A stretch of 64,000 nt of DNA from an uncultured Rhodospirillales bacterium. GTDB taxonomy: Bacteria; Pseudomonadota; Alphaproteobacteria; ATCC43930; CGMCC-115725. Of this stretch, positions 1-12,737 are shown in pieces (the first letter of the stretch is position 1; every line of letters starts with the position of its first letter). The notes below the pieces were generated by a model. That model was not told where the DNA came from. It searched no databases and saw only the letters and a list, made by a program, of their open reading frames with translations. The stretch lies in assembly GCA_903822185.1 (NCBI GenBank), contig CAIJOA010000039.1:1-64000 (forward strand). Direction: 5' to 3'. A program made the position numbers and the translations under genes.

Positions 1-1919
<1,919 letters not shown>

Positions 1920-1943
1920 GTTTAATGCTCCTGCCTTATCGGG

Positions 1944-3368
1944 TCACGCGGAATCCCGCTTGCGCGAGATCACATAGGATTCGTCCCAGAACCACAATCC
2001 GCCGTGTTTCTGCAACACTTCCTTGGTTGCTTCAAGATAGCTGTTGTCGCTGATGACTTTGGACAGCCGCTGATCTTCGATTTGAGCCACGTAGATCGCC
2101 GCATTCCAGGCAGCAAAAAGCGTGGAGGTGCCAATCGTTTCACTGACTTCGCTTGGCAGGGTGTGCATAGCATATCGGAACAGCGAACGGGCATCCGAAT
2201 ATGCGTTAAAATTGAGATCCCGCCCTGCACTGCCCAATTCAGCCTTAACCGCCCGCAATAAGCGATGCCTATCGGTCATAAACGGGTTTTCGCCGGGCCA
2301 AACCTTCTGGATAATCTCGAGTCCCGGGTCCTGGCCATGGGAATGGATACCGATCAGACGCCCGCCCGGCGCCAGGGCGCGGGACAGCGGCGCGATAACC
2401 TTCGAGGCTTTGAAGTCCACCGAGGCGCGTGCGCGGTAGGGCTGCGAGGCGATGACCAGGTCGTAGTCGGCTCGGGTCGCGCCGCGGCGGGGGCGAAGTT
2501 GATCCAAGAGGAACTTGTAGTCCTCGCGGTACAGCACAAGAACAACCGGCTTTTCGTAGATCGGATTGCCAGTCTTGGGGCTCGATTTGGCCTTCCAATT
2601 CTGGGACAGGAAGCCCTGGAGCTCGGTGATCTGGGACTCGAATTCATGCGCCGTGTTGCCCAGCAGGCTCTGCTCGTGCCAGACGAGGCTGGTCGCTGCA
2701 GTGACGGAGTTCGGCGTCAGCCAGGGCGCCTCGGCGTAATACATGTTGGTTAGGACCAGCACGGTCGAGGGATGCTCGAAGAACCGGTCGGGCATCTTTT
2801 CGAGCGTCAGGCGAACGTCTTCGAGACTGATTTCCTTACCGACAATATATGAGGGTACCGTCGGAAACCGTTGGTGCATCGAACGCATGACACGGGTCAG
2901 AACCGTGCCGTCGCCGACGCCGGCATCGAAAATCCGCAGGCCCGGCGGATGTGGATGAAGGTTTGCCAGCTCCATCGAGACCCGGTCGGCTACCACCCAC
3001 TTCTCGCTGCAGGTGTTGACGAACAGAAGGTATTTCTGCCGGTTGTCGAAGAAACGGAAATTCTTATCCGCCTCCTGTCCTTCGGGAACCGGCCCCTCCG
3101 GAACCGCGTCAGCCGGTGGCGGCGTCAGCGCCGGCATCGTTTCCGCGAAAGTCTGGGGCGGGGTTCGCCGGTTTGCGGGATCGGTGTCGGCCTGGCGGGT
3201 CATGAACGACCGCACGCGTTCGACGGTCTTGCCGCGGACGCGGCCACCGAACCGAAGGCGGCTTACCAGCTTGCCGTCATTGACGGCCAGGCGGCCAAAC
3301 GTTGATTCGGCCATGCCGACACGGCGGCAATAACCGGAAATTTCTTGCAGGAGCGCTTCGCTCTCCAC
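1944..3368 (-). CDS. Putative HTH-like/SAM-binding Rossmann fusion protein upstream of metK
   Basis: A 474-residue protein with three visible parts. Residues 1-60 are basic and resemble a small helix-turn-helix module (GMAESTFGRLAVNDGKLVSRL, then TVERVRSFM). Residues about 65-100 are a proline/glutamate-rich linker. Residues about 105-470 are a class I methyltransferase-like Rossmann domain with motif I FDAGVGDGTVL at 147-157. The likely start is GTG, with GGGAGA and AAGG upstream; ATG at residue 19 is possible. It is first in the unit with metK and ahcY. Family knowledge supports SAM binding; I infer either an RNA/protein/small-molecule methyltransferase or a SAM-responsive regulator. The enzyme substrate cannot be told from sequence. 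Confidence 0.72.
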   Translation of the reverse strand: MESEALLQEISGYCRRVGMAESTFGRLAVNDGKLVSRLRFGGRVRGKTVERVRSFMTRQADTDPANRRTPPQTFAETMPALTPPPADAVPEGPVPEGQEADKNFRFFDNRQKYLLFVNTCSEKWVVADRVSMELANLHPHPPGLRIFDAGVGDGTVLTRVMRSMHQRFPTVPSYIVGKEISLEDVRLTLEKMPDRFFEHPSTVLVLTNMYYAEAPWLTPNSVTAATSLVWHEQSLLGNTAHEFESQITELQGFLSQNWKAKSSPKTGNPIYEKPVVLVLYREDYKFLLDQLRPRRGATRADYDLVIASQPYRARASVDFKASKVIAPLSRALAPGGRLIGIHSHGQDPGLEIIQKVWPGENPFMTDRHRLLRAVKAELGSAGRDLNFNAYSDARSLFRYAMHTLPSEVSETIGTSTLFAAWNAAIYVAQIEDQRLSKVISDNSYLEATKEVLQKHGGLWFWDESYVISRKRDSA

Positions 3369-3450
3369 GGCCTTTCTCTCCCTTCGAGCGGCTTATTTGC
3401 CGCGCAGGCCGTAAGCAAGCCGTAACCGAAGCGAGCAATCAACCTCAATT

Positions 3451-3541
3451 TCGCCCACTCTGAAAGTGGGAAATTGAAGTGGGCGATAATTTGCTCATAA
3501 CGCTGAATTATCAACAATTTTGGGCAAATTTTCGCCCACTT
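3451..3541. promoter_or_regulatory. Repeated AGTGGGCGA boxes forming an 18-bp inverted repeat
   Basis: TCGCCCACT occurs at 3451-3459 and 3532-3540, and its complement AGTGGGCGA at 3478-3486. The outer pair forms arms AAGTGGGCGATAATTTGC (3477-3494) and GCAAATTTTCGCCCACTT (3524-3541), 17 of 18 positions complementary. A further hairpin CCCACT/AGTGGG lies at 3454-3470. On the minus strand a candidate promoter (TTGATA, 17 nt, AATTAT) sits between and over the arms, upstream of the SAM-binding fusion gene. The layout suits an operator for autoregulation, but a structured RNA leader is also possible. Confidence 0.5.
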
Positions 3542-3546
3542 TTAGG

Positions 3547-4662
3547 TCAGCCCCAGACTTCCTTGGCCACTTCGACGACCAATTTGAGCTTTTCGATCTC
3601 CTCGCCCACCGTGATGTCGTTGCCTTCGATGGTGCTGGAGAAGCCGCATTGCGGGCTCAGCGCCAGCCGATCGAGCGGGCAATATTTCGCCGCAGCTTCG
3701 ATTCGGCGCTTCAGGCTGTCCTTGGTTTCGAGTTTCGACAGCTTGGTCGTGACCAGTCCGAGGATCACGGTCTTGCCGGCGGGCACAAAACGCAGCGGCG
3801 CGAAATCGCCCGATCGCTCATCGTCATATTCGAGGAAATAGCCGGTGACATTCACCTGGTTGAACAGCACGTCGGCGACCGGCTCGTACCCGCCCTCAGC
3901 GACCCAGGCGCTTTTGAAATTGCCGCGGCAGAGATGCATCGCGACCGCCATGTCGTCGGGTTTCCCCGCGAGCGAATCATTGATCAGCTTGGCATAGGTC
4001 TGCGGCAGGCTGTTCGGGTCGCTGCCGATATTCTGGACCTGCTCGCGCAGCTTCGGATCGCAGAGATAGGCGAAGTTCACTTCGTCGATCTGGAGATAGC
4101 GGCAGCCGGCGTCGGCAAGGTCTTTGACCTCTTCGCTATAGACGCGGCCCAGATCGGCATAAAACTCGCCGAGGTCGGGATAGGCCTTCTCGTCGATCGC
4201 TTTGCGGCCGCCGCGGAAGTGCATGTTGCTGGGTGCCGGGATGGTGATCTTCGGCGTGACCTTGGTCACCGATTTCAGAAACTTGAAATGCTCGACGAAG
4301 ATCGGATGCGGCCGCGCCAGCTTGCCTTCGACACGGATGCCCGGCGGCGCGAACTCGATGTCGCCTTCATGGGTATGGAACTTCGCCTTGATGCTGGGCG
4401 GAATGACTTTGACGTTCGAGAACTGCTCGAGGAAATCGAGATGCCAATAGGTCCGGCGGAATTCGCCATCCGTCGTGACCTGAAGGCCGATATTTTCCTG
4501 CAGCTTCACCACCTCCCGGATCGCTTGATCCTCGACCTTGCGCAGATCGTCGGCGGAAATCTCGTTGCGCTTACGCTGATCGCGCGCGTCGAGCAGAAAC
4601 TGCGGGCGCAACAAGCTGCCGACATGGTCGGCGCGGAAAGGCGGGGTCGTGCGGGGTGCCAT
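3547..4662 (-). CDS. Core MetE-like zinc methyltransferase (YxjG/YxjH type)
   Basis: A 371-residue protein equal to the C-terminal catalytic half of cobalamin-independent methionine synthase, without the N-terminal half. N-terminal signature FRADHVGSLLRP; zinc ligands visible as H243 and C245 (MHLCRGN), E278 (GYFLEYD) and C339 (SPQCGF). Family members move a methyl or alkyl group onto a thiol such as homocysteine; some short forms are folate-independent methionine synthases. Its place next to metK and ahcY supports a methionine role. Start chosen at ATG 4662, with GGAG 6 nt upstream, rather than the TTG one codon earlier. A paralogue lies at 56417-57547. Confidence 0.86.
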   Translation of the reverse strand: MAPRTTPPFRADHVGSLLRPQFLLDARDQRKRNEISADDLRKVEDQAIREVVKLQENIGLQVTTDGEFRRTYWHLDFLEQFSNVKVIPPSIKAKFHTHEGDIEFAPPGIRVEGKLARPHPIFVEHFKFLKSVTKVTPKITIPAPSNMHFRGGRKAIDEKAYPDLGEFYADLGRVYSEEVKDLADAGCRYLQIDEVNFAYLCDPKLREQVQNIGSDPNSLPQTYAKLINDSLAGKPDDMAVAMHLCRGNFKSAWVAEGGYEPVADVLFNQVNVTGYFLEYDDERSGDFAPLRFVPAGKTVILGLVTTKLSKLETKDSLKRRIEAAAKYCPLDRLALSPQCGFSSTIEGNDITVGEEIEKLKLVVEVAKEVWG

Positions 4663-4680
4663 CAAATGCTCCGTTGTTCG

Positions 4681-4719
4681 TCAATCAGCGAAATAAACGC
4701 GGAGGATCGCCTTGGTCAT
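4681..4719 (-). CDS. Possible 12-codon leader peptide before the MetE-like gene
   Basis: ATG at 4719 has a strong ribosome site (GGGGAGG about 8 nt upstream) and encodes MTKAILRVYFAD, then TGA, ending 18 nt before the MetE-like ATG. Upstream lies a small hairpin (GCGCGG/CCGCGC around 4780-4800). The peptide has no run of a single regulatory amino acid, so classical attenuation is not evident. It may be a translated leader, or chance. Confidence 0.3.
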   Translation of the reverse strand: MTKAILRVYFAD

Positions 4720-4822
4720 GCTGCGCCCTCCCCTGTCGCGCTCGGCTTTATGCCGGTCGCCAGCCCGTATTAAGTCGCGCGGAAAACCACCGCGCAAGTT
4801 TTTTGCTGCCCACGCCGCGCCT

Positions 4823-6310
4823 CTAGGGCGCGGCGGGTGACTCCGGCGTATCGTCGATCTGATCCTTGCTCGGGAGCGCCTTCGCATCCCAGCCGCCGCC
4901 TAGCGCCTGGACGAGATTGACGCTCGCCACCAAGCGGCTCCGGCGGATATTGACCGCCGTTTCCTGATTCGACAGCGAGGTTCCTTGCGCGGTCACCACG
5001 GTGGTGAAATCGACCGTACCGGCGCGATACTGGTTGAGCGCCAGTTGCTCGGCTTCGCGTGCGGCCGCGACGGCGGCGCCCTGTACGGCTGCTTGCTGCT
5101 CGAGAATACGCACAGCGGCGAGCTGATCCTCGACCTGCTGGAACCCGGTCAATACGGCCTGGCGATATTGTGCAACCGCTTGATCGTAGGTCGCGCGTGC
5201 TTCTGCCACCTGCGCGGCGGTCAGCCCGCCATTAAAGATCGGCAGATTGATGCTGGTGAGACCGAACGACCAGAGGCTGCTGCCTGCGCTCAAAAGCTTG
5301 TTCAGCATCGAGCTTTGCTGACCGTAAGATGCGCCGAGCGTGATCGTCGGATAATAACCGGCAACGGCGACGCCGATCCGCGCATTAGCGGCGGCCATCG
5401 AACGTTCGGCAGCGGCAATCGTCGGATTGCGTTCGAGCAAGACGGACGGCAAATCCGGCGGTGTGACGGGGATGTCATCCGCGATCTTCGACGGCGTAAT
5501 GGTGAGGTCCGCCGGCGCCTTGCCGATCAGCACGGCGATCGCATGTTCGAACTGAGCGCGCTGCACACCGGCGGCAATCGATTGCGCCCGTGCATTCTCA
5601 AGCTGCGCTGTCGCCGAGGCGAGATCGGTACGCGCGGCGACACCGGCGTTATAACGATTGCGCGTGATCTGCATCGAGCGGTCGAAACCCGCGACCTCGG
5701 CATCGAGCAACTGTTTCAGCTCGTCATTGACGCGAAGCTGGAAATAATCGGCGGCGAGCGTCGCCTGCGCCGAGAGCCGCGCCGCCGCGAGATCGGCTGC
5801 GCTGGCCTGGGCATTCGCAACGTCGCTTTCGACCGTGCGGCGGATCGAGCCCCAGATATCGGGCGTCCAGCTTGCCTGCAAACCAACCGCGAATGAATTC
5901 GACGCCGTACCACCGCGGTTCGCGCTTGTGCTGCTCGAACTGCTGTTTGATGAACTGGTCGCGCCCCGCCCGCTGCGCGTCGCGCCGCCGGTCCCGCCCA
6001 GCGTCGGGAAAAAGCCGGCGCGCGCCTCGCCGACGATCGCTTCGGAGGCGCGGTAAGCGGCTTCGGAGGCCTTGAGCGTCTGATTGGAAATATCGATCTG
6101 GCGTTCGAGCCCATCGAGGATCGGATCGTTATAGATCGACCACCAGGCATCGTTGCTCGCCACCAGTTGCGGCGAAGCCGGTTTCCAGCCGTCGGCTTCC
6201 TTGTAATGCGTCGGCACGACCGCTTGCGGACGTTGGTAATCCGGACCGACGGAGCAACCCGCTACGGCGATGGCGATCAAGCCAATCGATATCGACGATA
6301 CGCGCCTCAT
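4823..6310 (-). CDS. RND efflux outer-membrane lipoprotein, NodT family
   Basis: Outer-membrane channel (TolC-like) that completes the tripartite pump encoded upstream. Begins [19 protein letters not shown], a lipoprotein signal peptide with lipobox AVAG-C, then SVGPDYQRP, the usual NodT start. About 495 residues; two coiled-coil/OEP repeats. A serine-rich low-complexity insertion sits near residues 110-140. The chosen ATG at 6310 overlaps the upstream permease stop as ATGA and has GAGGAG upstream; an in-frame earlier start would add a 19-residue tail before the signal peptide. Last gene of the mdt-like operon. A 8-bp hairpin (GCCGCGCC/GGCGCGGC, about 4814-4834) covers the stop codon. Confidence 0.93.
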   Translation of the reverse strand: MRRVSSISIGLIAIAVAGCSVGPDYQRPQAVVPTHYKEADGWKPASPQLVASNDAWWSIYNDPILDGLERQIDISNQTLKASEAAYRASEAIVGEARAGFFPTLGGTGGATRSGRGATSSSNSSSSSTSANRGGTASNSFAVGLQASWTPDIWGSIRRTVESDVANAQASAADLAAARLSAQATLAADYFQLRVNDELKQLLDAEVAGFDRSMQITRNRYNAGVAARTDLASATAQLENARAQSIAAGVQRAQFEHAIAVLIGKAPADLTITPSKIADDIPVTPPDLPSVLLERNPTIAAAERSMAAANARIGVAVAGYYPTITLGASYGQQSSMLNKLLSAGSSLWSFGLTSINLPIFNGGLTAAQVAEARATYDQAVAQYRQAVLTGFQQVEDQLAAVRILEQQAAVQGAAVAAAREAEQLALNQYRAGTVDFTTVVTAQGTSLSNQETAVNIRRSRLVASVNLVQALGGGWDAKALPSKDQIDDTPESPAAP

Positions 6311-9300
6311 ATATTCTCCTCGATCGGCCCGCGCGGCACCGTGCGGCCGAAGCGGGTCGTCGTCCAAATCCGAAAACGGTCGAGATACAGATAAACCACC
6401 GGTGTGGTGTAGAGCGTCAGCATCTGGCTGACGATCAAGCCGCCGATGATGGAAATACCGAGCGGGTGACGGATCTCGCTACCCTCGCCCTGCCCCAACG
6501 CCAAAGGTAAGGCGCCGAGCAACGCAGCCAGGGTCGTCATCATGATCGGCCGGAAGCGCAACATGCACGCCTCGAAGATCGCGTCATGCGCCGAAAAGTT
6601 GCGCGATCGCTGCGCATCGATAGCGAAGTCGATCATCATGATCGCGTTCTTCTTGACGATGCCGATCAACAGAAACACGCCGATCAAGGCAATGATGTCG
6701 AATTGCGTATTGAAGATCAGCAAGGCAAGAACCGCGCCGACACCCGCCGAGGGCAAAGTGGACAAAATCGTCAGCGGGTGGACATAGCTTTCATACAGCA
6801 CGCCCAGCACGATGTAGATGGCGAGGATCGCCGTCAGGATGAGTAAAGGCTCGCTCGACAGAGATTGCTGGAAGACACGGGCCGTTCCTTGGAAAGTGCC
6901 GTGGATGCTGTTCGGCACGCCAATCTTCAGCATCGCCTGCTGGATCGCATCGGTGGCATCGCTCAGCGATTTATCGAGGGCAAGATTGAACGAGATGGTC
7001 GAGGCGACGAAGAGGCCTTGATGATTGACAGCGAGCGGCGTCGTCCCCGGCCCAAACGAAGCCAGCGCCGAAAGCGGCACCATCGTCTCTTTACTGGTGC
7101 TGACCGCGGCCCCGGCCGAACCGCTGGCGCGGCCCGTCGAGCCGATCGAGTTCTGCAACTGATTGCGCACCGCGTCCTGACCCGGTGCGGGCGTCACCGC
7201 CACGCCCGACTTCGCCGACGATACCGTCGTACCCGACAGCGCATTGGTGGATTGCACGCTGCTGACCGCACCGGCCGTGCTGATGTAAATCTGGTTCAGC
7301 ATCGCCGGGTCTTGCCAATAGCGCGGCGCGACTTCCATGACGACGTGATACTGGTAACGCGGATTATAGATCGTCGAGACCTGGCGCTGACCGAAAGCGT
7401 CATAGAGCGTGTTGTCGATTTGCGAGATCGTGATCCCCAACCGCGCCGCCGCATCGCGATTGATGTTCAGGTCCATCTCAAGACCCTTTTGCTGCAAATC
7501 CGAATTGACGTCGGTGATTTCGGTGACCGATTGCAAAGCCGCAGCGATCTTGGGCGTCCAATTATACAGCTCGGTGATATCGTCACCCTGGAGGGTGAAC
7601 TGATATTGCGCGTTACTTTGTCGGCCGCCGACGCGGAAATCCTGTGCTGCCTGAAGGAACATGGACGCGCCCGGCACCACAGCGAGATCCTTCCGCAAGC
7701 GCGCGATCACCTGATCCGCCGTCATGTTGCGTTCCGACCTCGGCTTCAATTCGACGAAGGTAAAGCCGCCATTCGTCTGCCCGCCGCCGGTGAACCCGAC
7801 GACCGATTTGATCGCCGGATCTTTCTGCACGATCGACATGAACTGGGTCAGCTTTTCGCGCATCAACTGGAACGAGATGCTTTGATCGGCCTGGATGCCG
7901 CCCATCAGCCGGCCGGTATCCTGCTGCGGAAAGAACCCTTTCGGCACGATCGAGAAGAGAAAGACGTTAAGGCACAGCGTCGCGCCGAGAATGATGATCA
8001 GCAACAGCGGCCGGTCGAGCGACCAGGCGAGACTGCGCCGGTAGGTATTCAGCACGGCTTGGAATGCCCGATCGCTCTTGCGGCCAAACCATCCCGGTTC
8101 ACGATCTTTGATTGGGCTGAGTAAGCGCGAACACATCATCGGCGTCGTCGTCAGCGACACGACCAGCGACACCATGATCGCAATCGAGAGAGTCACGGCG
8201 AATTCGCGGAACAGCCGGCCGATGATCCCGCTCATCAACAGGATGGGAATGAAGACGGCGACCAGGGATAGGCTCATCGACAGAACGGTAAAGCCGACTT
8301 CTTTCGCGCCCAATAAGGCGGCCTGGCGACGCGGCATCCCCGCCTCGACATGGCGGGTGATGTTCTCCAACACGACAATGGCGTCATCGACGACGAAGCC
8401 GGTCGAAATCGTCAGCGCCATCAACGACAGGTTATCGAGGCTGAACCCCAACAGATACATGATGCCAAGCGTGCCGAGCAGCGACACCGGCACCGCGACC
8501 GTCGGCACCAGCCCTGCCCGCCAATCGCGCAGGAAGACGAAGACGACCATGATGACAAGGCCGATCGAGATCGTCAGCGTCCGCTCGATATCGTGGAGAG
8601 ATGCGCGGATCGTGGTCGAGCGATCCATCGCGACGCTGACATTGATGTCGCTGGGGATCGAGGCTTCGACCAGTGGCAGCTCGGCTTTCACCCGGTCGAT
8701 GGTCTCGATGATGTTTGCGCCCGGCGACGCGATCAATTCGACCAGGATGGCCTGCTCGCCATTGGCCAAGCCGAAGTTGCGCAAATTTTCCACCGAGTCA
8801 TTGACCTCGGCAACGTCGGTTAGCCTCACCGCGGCATTGTTCCGATACGCGACGATCAGCGAGCTGTAATCCGATGCGTGGGTTGCCTGATCGTTCGTAT
8901 AAATTTGAAAATGCTGCTCTCCCTGCTCGATCACGCCTTTCGGCGCATGGGCATTGGCTGACGACAAAGCCGCACGAACGTCTTCGAGGCCTATGCCATA
9001 TTTGAACAGCGCCTCGGGAATGAGTTCGACGCGCACCGCCGGCAACGAGCCGCCGCCGATATCGACTTCACCGATACCTTCAAGCTGCGAGAGATTTTGC
9101 TGCATGATCGTGCTGGCCGCATCGTAGATCTGGCCACGCGTCAGGGTCGTCGAAGTCAGCGCCAGGATCATGATCGGCGCGTCGGCCGGGTTGACCTTGC
9201 GATAGGTCGGATTGCTGCGCAGGCTGGTCGGCAGATCGGCGCGGGCCGCGTTGATGGCGGCCTGCACGTCGCGCGCCGCCCCGTCGATATCGCGGTTGAG

Positions 9301-9588
9301 CCCGAATTGCAGCGTCACGCGGGTCGAACCGACCGAACTGGATGAGGTAATCTCGCTGACATCGGCGATCTGGCCGAGATGGCGTTCGAGCGGCGTCGCG
9401 ACGGTCGATGACATGACCTGCGGGCTTGCGCCCGCCATCGAGGCGCGCACCGAGATGGTCGGAAAATCAACCTGCGGCAGCGGCGATACCGGCAGATGCA
9501 AAAACGCGACGATGCCTGCGAGCGCAATGCCGACGGTCAGGAGCGTCGTGGCAATCGGGCGCTCGACGAAGACCGTGGAAAAATTCAT
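6307..9588 (-). CDS. mdtC: RND multidrug efflux permease, MdtC-like
   Basis: Inner-membrane proton-driven drug exporter; 1093 residues with the typical 12 membrane segments and two large periplasmic loops. Starts [20 protein letters not shown]; the proton-relay aspartate pair is seen in [15 protein letters not shown]. Best match by pattern is the MdtB/MdtC subgroup, in which two different permeases work together. Compared with its neighbour it carries an extra Ser/Gly/Ala-rich stretch of roughly 50 residues in the second periplasmic half (around residues 775-840). Overlaps the upstream permease by 4 nt (ATGA) and the outer-membrane gene downstream likewise, showing translational coupling. Confidence 0.95.
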   Translation of the reverse strand: MNFSTVFVERPIATTLLTVGIALAGIVAFLHLPVSPLPQVDFPTISVRASMAGASPQVMSSTVATPLERHLGQIADVSEITSSSSVGSTRVTLQFGLNRDIDGAARDVQAAINAARADLPTSLRSNPTYRKVNPADAPIMILALTSTTLTRGQIYDAASTIMQQNLSQLEGIGEVDIGGGSLPAVRVELIPEALFKYGIGLEDVRAALSSANAHAPKGVIEQGEQHFQIYTNDQATHASDYSSLIVAYRNNAAVRLTDVAEVNDSVENLRNFGLANGEQAILVELIASPGANIIETIDRVKAELPLVEASIPSDINVSVAMDRSTTIRASLHDIERTLTISIGLVIMVVFVFLRDWRAGLVPTVAVPVSLLGTLGIMYLLGFSLDNLSLMALTISTGFVVDDAIVVLENITRHVEAGMPRRQAALLGAKEVGFTVLSMSLSLVAVFIPILLMSGIIGRLFREFAVTLSIAIMVSLVVSLTTTPMMCSRLLSPIKDREPGWFGRKSDRAFQAVLNTYRRSLAWSLDRPLLLIIILGATLCLNVFLFSIVPKGFFPQQDTGRLMGGIQADQSISFQLMREKLTQFMSIVQKDPAIKSVVGFTGGGQTNGGFTFVELKPRSERNMTADQVIARLRKDLAVVPGASMFLQAAQDFRVGGRQSNAQYQFTLQGDDITELYNWTPKIAAALQSVTEITDVNSDLQQKGLEMDLNINRDAAARLGITISQIDNTLYDAFGQRQVSTIYNPRYQYHVVMEVAPRYWQDPAMLNQIYISTAGAVSSVQSTNALSGTTVSSAKSGVAVTPAPGQDAVRNQLQNSIGSTGRASGSAGAAVSTSKETMVPLSALASFGPGTTPLAVNHQGLFVASTISFNLALDKSLSDATDAIQQAMLKIGVPNSIHGTFQGTARVFQQSLSSEPLLILTAILAIYIVLGVLYESYVHPLTILSTLPSAGVGAVLALLIFNTQFDIIALIGVFLLIGIVKKNAIMMIDFAIDAQRSRNFSAHDAIFEACMLRFRPIMMTTLAALLGALPLALGQGEGSEIRHPLGISIIGGLIVSQMLTLYTTPVVYLYLDRFRIWTTTRFGRTVPRGPIEENI

Positions 9589-12500
9589 TCCGCCGGCCTT
9601 TCGCTCTCATCCGGCTCGTCGCTCTCGGGCATGAAGCGCGCGAGACGGCGGCCGACGCGATCGAAGGCGAGATAGATCACCGGGGTCGTGAACAGGGTCA
9701 GAACCTGGCTGACGATCAAGCCACCGACGATGGCGATGCCAAGCGGATGGCGCAATTCGGAACCCGTTCCGGTGCCGAGCATCAACGGCAAAGCGCCCAG
9801 GATCGCCGCCATCGTCGTCATTAGGATCGGGCGCAGACGCAACAGACACGCCTGATGGATCGCATCGCGCGGCGACTTGCCTTCGGTGCGTTCCGCATCG
9901 AGGGCGAAATCGATCATCATGATCGCGTTCTTTTTGACGATGCCGATCAACAAGACGATGCCGATGATAGCAACGACGCTGAGATCGTCGCCGAACAGCA
10001 TCAGGCCTAGCAACGCGCCGATACCGGCGGATGGCAGGGTCGATAAAATCGTAATCGGGTGAACGAAGCTCTCATAGAGAACACCGAGGATGATATAGAC
10101 GATGATGATCGCAGCAAGGATCAGGAACAGCTCGTTACTGAGCGCCCCCTGAAAGGCCGACGCGGTTCCTTGAAAAGCGGTGATGAGACTGACCGGCACG
10201 CCGATCTCGTTCTGCACCCGCTGCACCGCCGTAACGGCCTCGCCCAACGAGACACCAGATGAAAGATTGAAAGAGACGGTGTTGGCCGGGAATTGGCCAA
10301 GATGATTGATCTGCAACGGCGCGGTCTGGACAATGACCTTGGCAATTGCCGATAGCGGCACCTGGCCGCCGCCGCCCGAGGACGGCAGATAGATCGTGCC
10401 CAGGGAATCCAGATTCGACTGAAGGCTCGGATCGGCCTCGAGGATGACGCGATACTGGTTCGACTGGGTGAAGATCGTCGAAACGATGCGCTGGCCGAAA
10501 GAATCATAAAGCGCGTTATCGATCGTCGCCGGGGTGATGCCGAAACGGCCGGCGGTATCGCGATCGATCTGGACATAGGCCGAGAGGCCGTTCTGCTGTA
10601 AGTCGCTGCCGACATCCTCGAATTCCGGCGCCGCTTCCAACGCGGCAACGACCTTCGGCACCCATTGCGCCAGTTCGTCGGGATTGGCGTCCTCGAGAAC
10701 GAAGCGGTATTGCGCGCGGCTGACCGTCGCATCGATGGTCAGATCCTGCACCGGCTGCATATAAAGCGAGATGCCGGAAACACCCGAGACGGAATGGGTG
10801 ATCCGCCGGATGATCGCACTGACCGTCGATGACCGATCCTCGACTGGCTTAAGATTGATCTGCACCCGTCCGCTATTCAGTGTCAGATTGGTGCCATCGA
10901 CGCCGATGAACGACGACAAGCTGACAACGTCGGGGTCTTTCAGAATGACGCCCGATAGTTCGCGCTGGCGATCGGCCATCGCGGTGAAAGAGATCGATTC
11001 CGACGCCTGGGTCACGCCTTGGATAAGGCCCGTGTCCTGAACCGGAAAAAACCCCTTCGGAATGACGACGTAGAGGAATCCGGTCAGGGCGATCGTGATC
11101 ACGGCGACAATCAAAGTCGCGACCTGACGGTCGAGCACCCAGGTCAATGCCGTGTCGTAGCGACCGATCAGCCAATCGAAGGTTTCGCGATTATACCGCT
11201 CGAACGCGTTTTCCTTGGCTTCGTCCGTCCGGCGCAGCAACCGGGCGCAGAGCATCGGCACGACCGTCAGCGAGACACCCGCCGAAATCAAGATCGTAAC
11301 CGCCAGCGTGACAGCGAACTCCTGGAACAACCGGCCGACCACGTCGCCCATGAACAGCAGCGGAATGAGGACGGCGATCAGCGAGATTGTCAGCGACACG
11401 ATGGTGAAGCCGATCTGATCGGCGCCTTTCAGCGCCGCGCGCATTGGTGATTCACCCTCTTCGATATATCGCGTGATGTTTTCGATCATCACGATCGCAT
11501 CATCGACGACGAAGCCCGTCGCAACCGTCAGCGCCATCAACGACAGATTGTTGAGGCTGAAACCGAAGAGATACATCGCCCCGAAGGTGCCGACGAGCGA
11601 CAGCGGTACCGAGAGGCTGGGGATAATCGTCGCGCGCCAGGTGCGTAGAAACAGGAAGATCACGAGCACGACCAGCCCGACCGCGAGGGCCAGCTCGAAT
11701 TCGACATCGTTGACCGACGCGCGGATGGTGTTGGTGCGATCGGTCAGGATTTGCAGATCAATCGACGCCGGCAGCGCCGCCTGCAGTTGCGGCAATAAGG
11801 CCTTGATGCCATCGACGACCTGAATGACGTTCGCGCCCGGCTGCCGCCGGATGTTGAGAATGATCGCCGGGGTGTCATTCATCCAAGCCGCGAGCTTGGT
11901 GTTCTCGGCCCCATCGATGATCTGGGCGACGTCGGAAAGCCTGACCGGATTTCCGTCCTTATAAGCGATCACCAGACTGCGATAGGCGTCGGCGTTCTGC
12001 AGTTGGTCATTGGCATTGACGGTATAAGCCCGCGTCGGACCGTCGAAATTTCCTTTCGGCGTGTTGACGTTGGCATTGCTGATCGAGCTGCGCAGATCGT
12101 CGATATTGAGCCCATAGGCGGCAAGCGCGCGGATATTGGCCTGCACACGCACGGCGGGCCGCTGTCCGCCATTGATGCTGACCAAGCCGACGCCGGGAAG
12201 TTGCGAAATTTTCTGCGCCAACCGGGTATCGGCCATGTCCTCGACCTGCGGCAGCGGCAGGATCGTCGAGCTGAGCGCCAGAGTTAGAATCGGCGCGTCA
12301 GCGGGATTGACCTTGGCATAGATCGGCGGCGCCGGAAGATCGGATGGCAGAAGATTGCCCGCGGCATTGATCGCGGCCTGCACCTCTTGCTCGGCAATAT
12401 CGAGGCTGATGTTAAGGCTGAATTGCAGCGTGATGACCGACGCGCCCGCCGAACTCGACGAGGTCATTTGGTTGAGGTTCGGCATCTGGCCGAACTGCAC

Positions 12501-12704
12501 TTCGAGCGGCGACGTCACCGACGAGGTCATCACGTCTGGGCTCGCACCCGGATAGAAGGTCTGCACCTGAATGGTCGGATAATCGACTTCGGGCAAAGCC
12601 GCCAGCGGCAGAAACTGGAAGGCGACAATGCCGATCAGCAGCACCGCCAGCATCAACAGCGACGTCGCCACAGGACGAAGAATAAAAGGCCGTGAAATGT
12701 TCAT
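9585..12704 (-). CDS. mdtB: RND multidrug efflux permease, MdtB-like
   Basis: Second inner-membrane RND exporter of the operon, 1039 residues, starting [19 protein letters not shown]. The stretch [20 protein letters not shown] and [15 protein letters not shown] (proton-relay aspartates in TM4) are characteristic. With the adjacent MdtC-like protein it probably forms a mixed trimer, as known for E. coli MdtBC. It starts 33 nt after the adaptor gene and ends overlapping the next permease by 4 nt. Confidence 0.95.
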   Translation of the reverse strand: MNISRPFILRPVATSLLMLAVLLIGIVAFQFLPLAALPEVDYPTIQVQTFYPGASPDVMTSSVTSPLEVQFGQMPNLNQMTSSSSAGASVITLQFSLNISLDIAEQEVQAAINAAGNLLPSDLPAPPIYAKVNPADAPILTLALSSTILPLPQVEDMADTRLAQKISQLPGVGLVSINGGQRPAVRVQANIRALAAYGLNIDDLRSSISNANVNTPKGNFDGPTRAYTVNANDQLQNADAYRSLVIAYKDGNPVRLSDVAQIIDGAENTKLAAWMNDTPAIILNIRRQPGANVIQVVDGIKALLPQLQAALPASIDLQILTDRTNTIRASVNDVEFELALAVGLVVLVIFLFLRTWRATIIPSLSVPLSLVGTFGAMYLFGFSLNNLSLMALTVATGFVVDDAIVMIENITRYIEEGESPMRAALKGADQIGFTIVSLTISLIAVLIPLLFMGDVVGRLFQEFAVTLAVTILISAGVSLTVVPMLCARLLRRTDEAKENAFERYNRETFDWLIGRYDTALTWVLDRQVATLIVAVITIALTGFLYVVIPKGFFPVQDTGLIQGVTQASESISFTAMADRQRELSGVILKDPDVVSLSSFIGVDGTNLTLNSGRVQINLKPVEDRSSTVSAIIRRITHSVSGVSGISLYMQPVQDLTIDATVSRAQYRFVLEDANPDELAQWVPKVVAALEAAPEFEDVGSDLQQNGLSAYVQIDRDTAGRFGITPATIDNALYDSFGQRIVSTIFTQSNQYRVILEADPSLQSNLDSLGTIYLPSSGGGGQVPLSAIAKVIVQTAPLQINHLGQFPANTVSFNLSSGVSLGEAVTAVQRVQNEIGVPVSLITAFQGTASAFQGALSNELFLILAAIIIVYIILGVLYESFVHPITILSTLPSAGIGALLGLMLFGDDLSVVAIIGIVLLIGIVKKNAIMMIDFALDAERTEGKSPRDAIHQACLLRLRPILMTTMAAILGALPLMLGTGTGSELRHPLGIAIVGGLIVSQVLTLFTTPVIYLAFDRVGRRLARFMPESDEPDESERPAE

Positions 12705-12737
12705 CGGCTCAACCGCCCGCTTCGCACGGCGATGATA

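Noticed and set aside
4666-4822. SAM-II/SAM-V or SAH riboswitch before the MetE-like gene
   Set aside because: A CGCGC/GCGCG pairing and AATACGG-like stretch are present, but the conserved loop and pseudoknot segments are missing; only a uORF and a small hairpin are supported.
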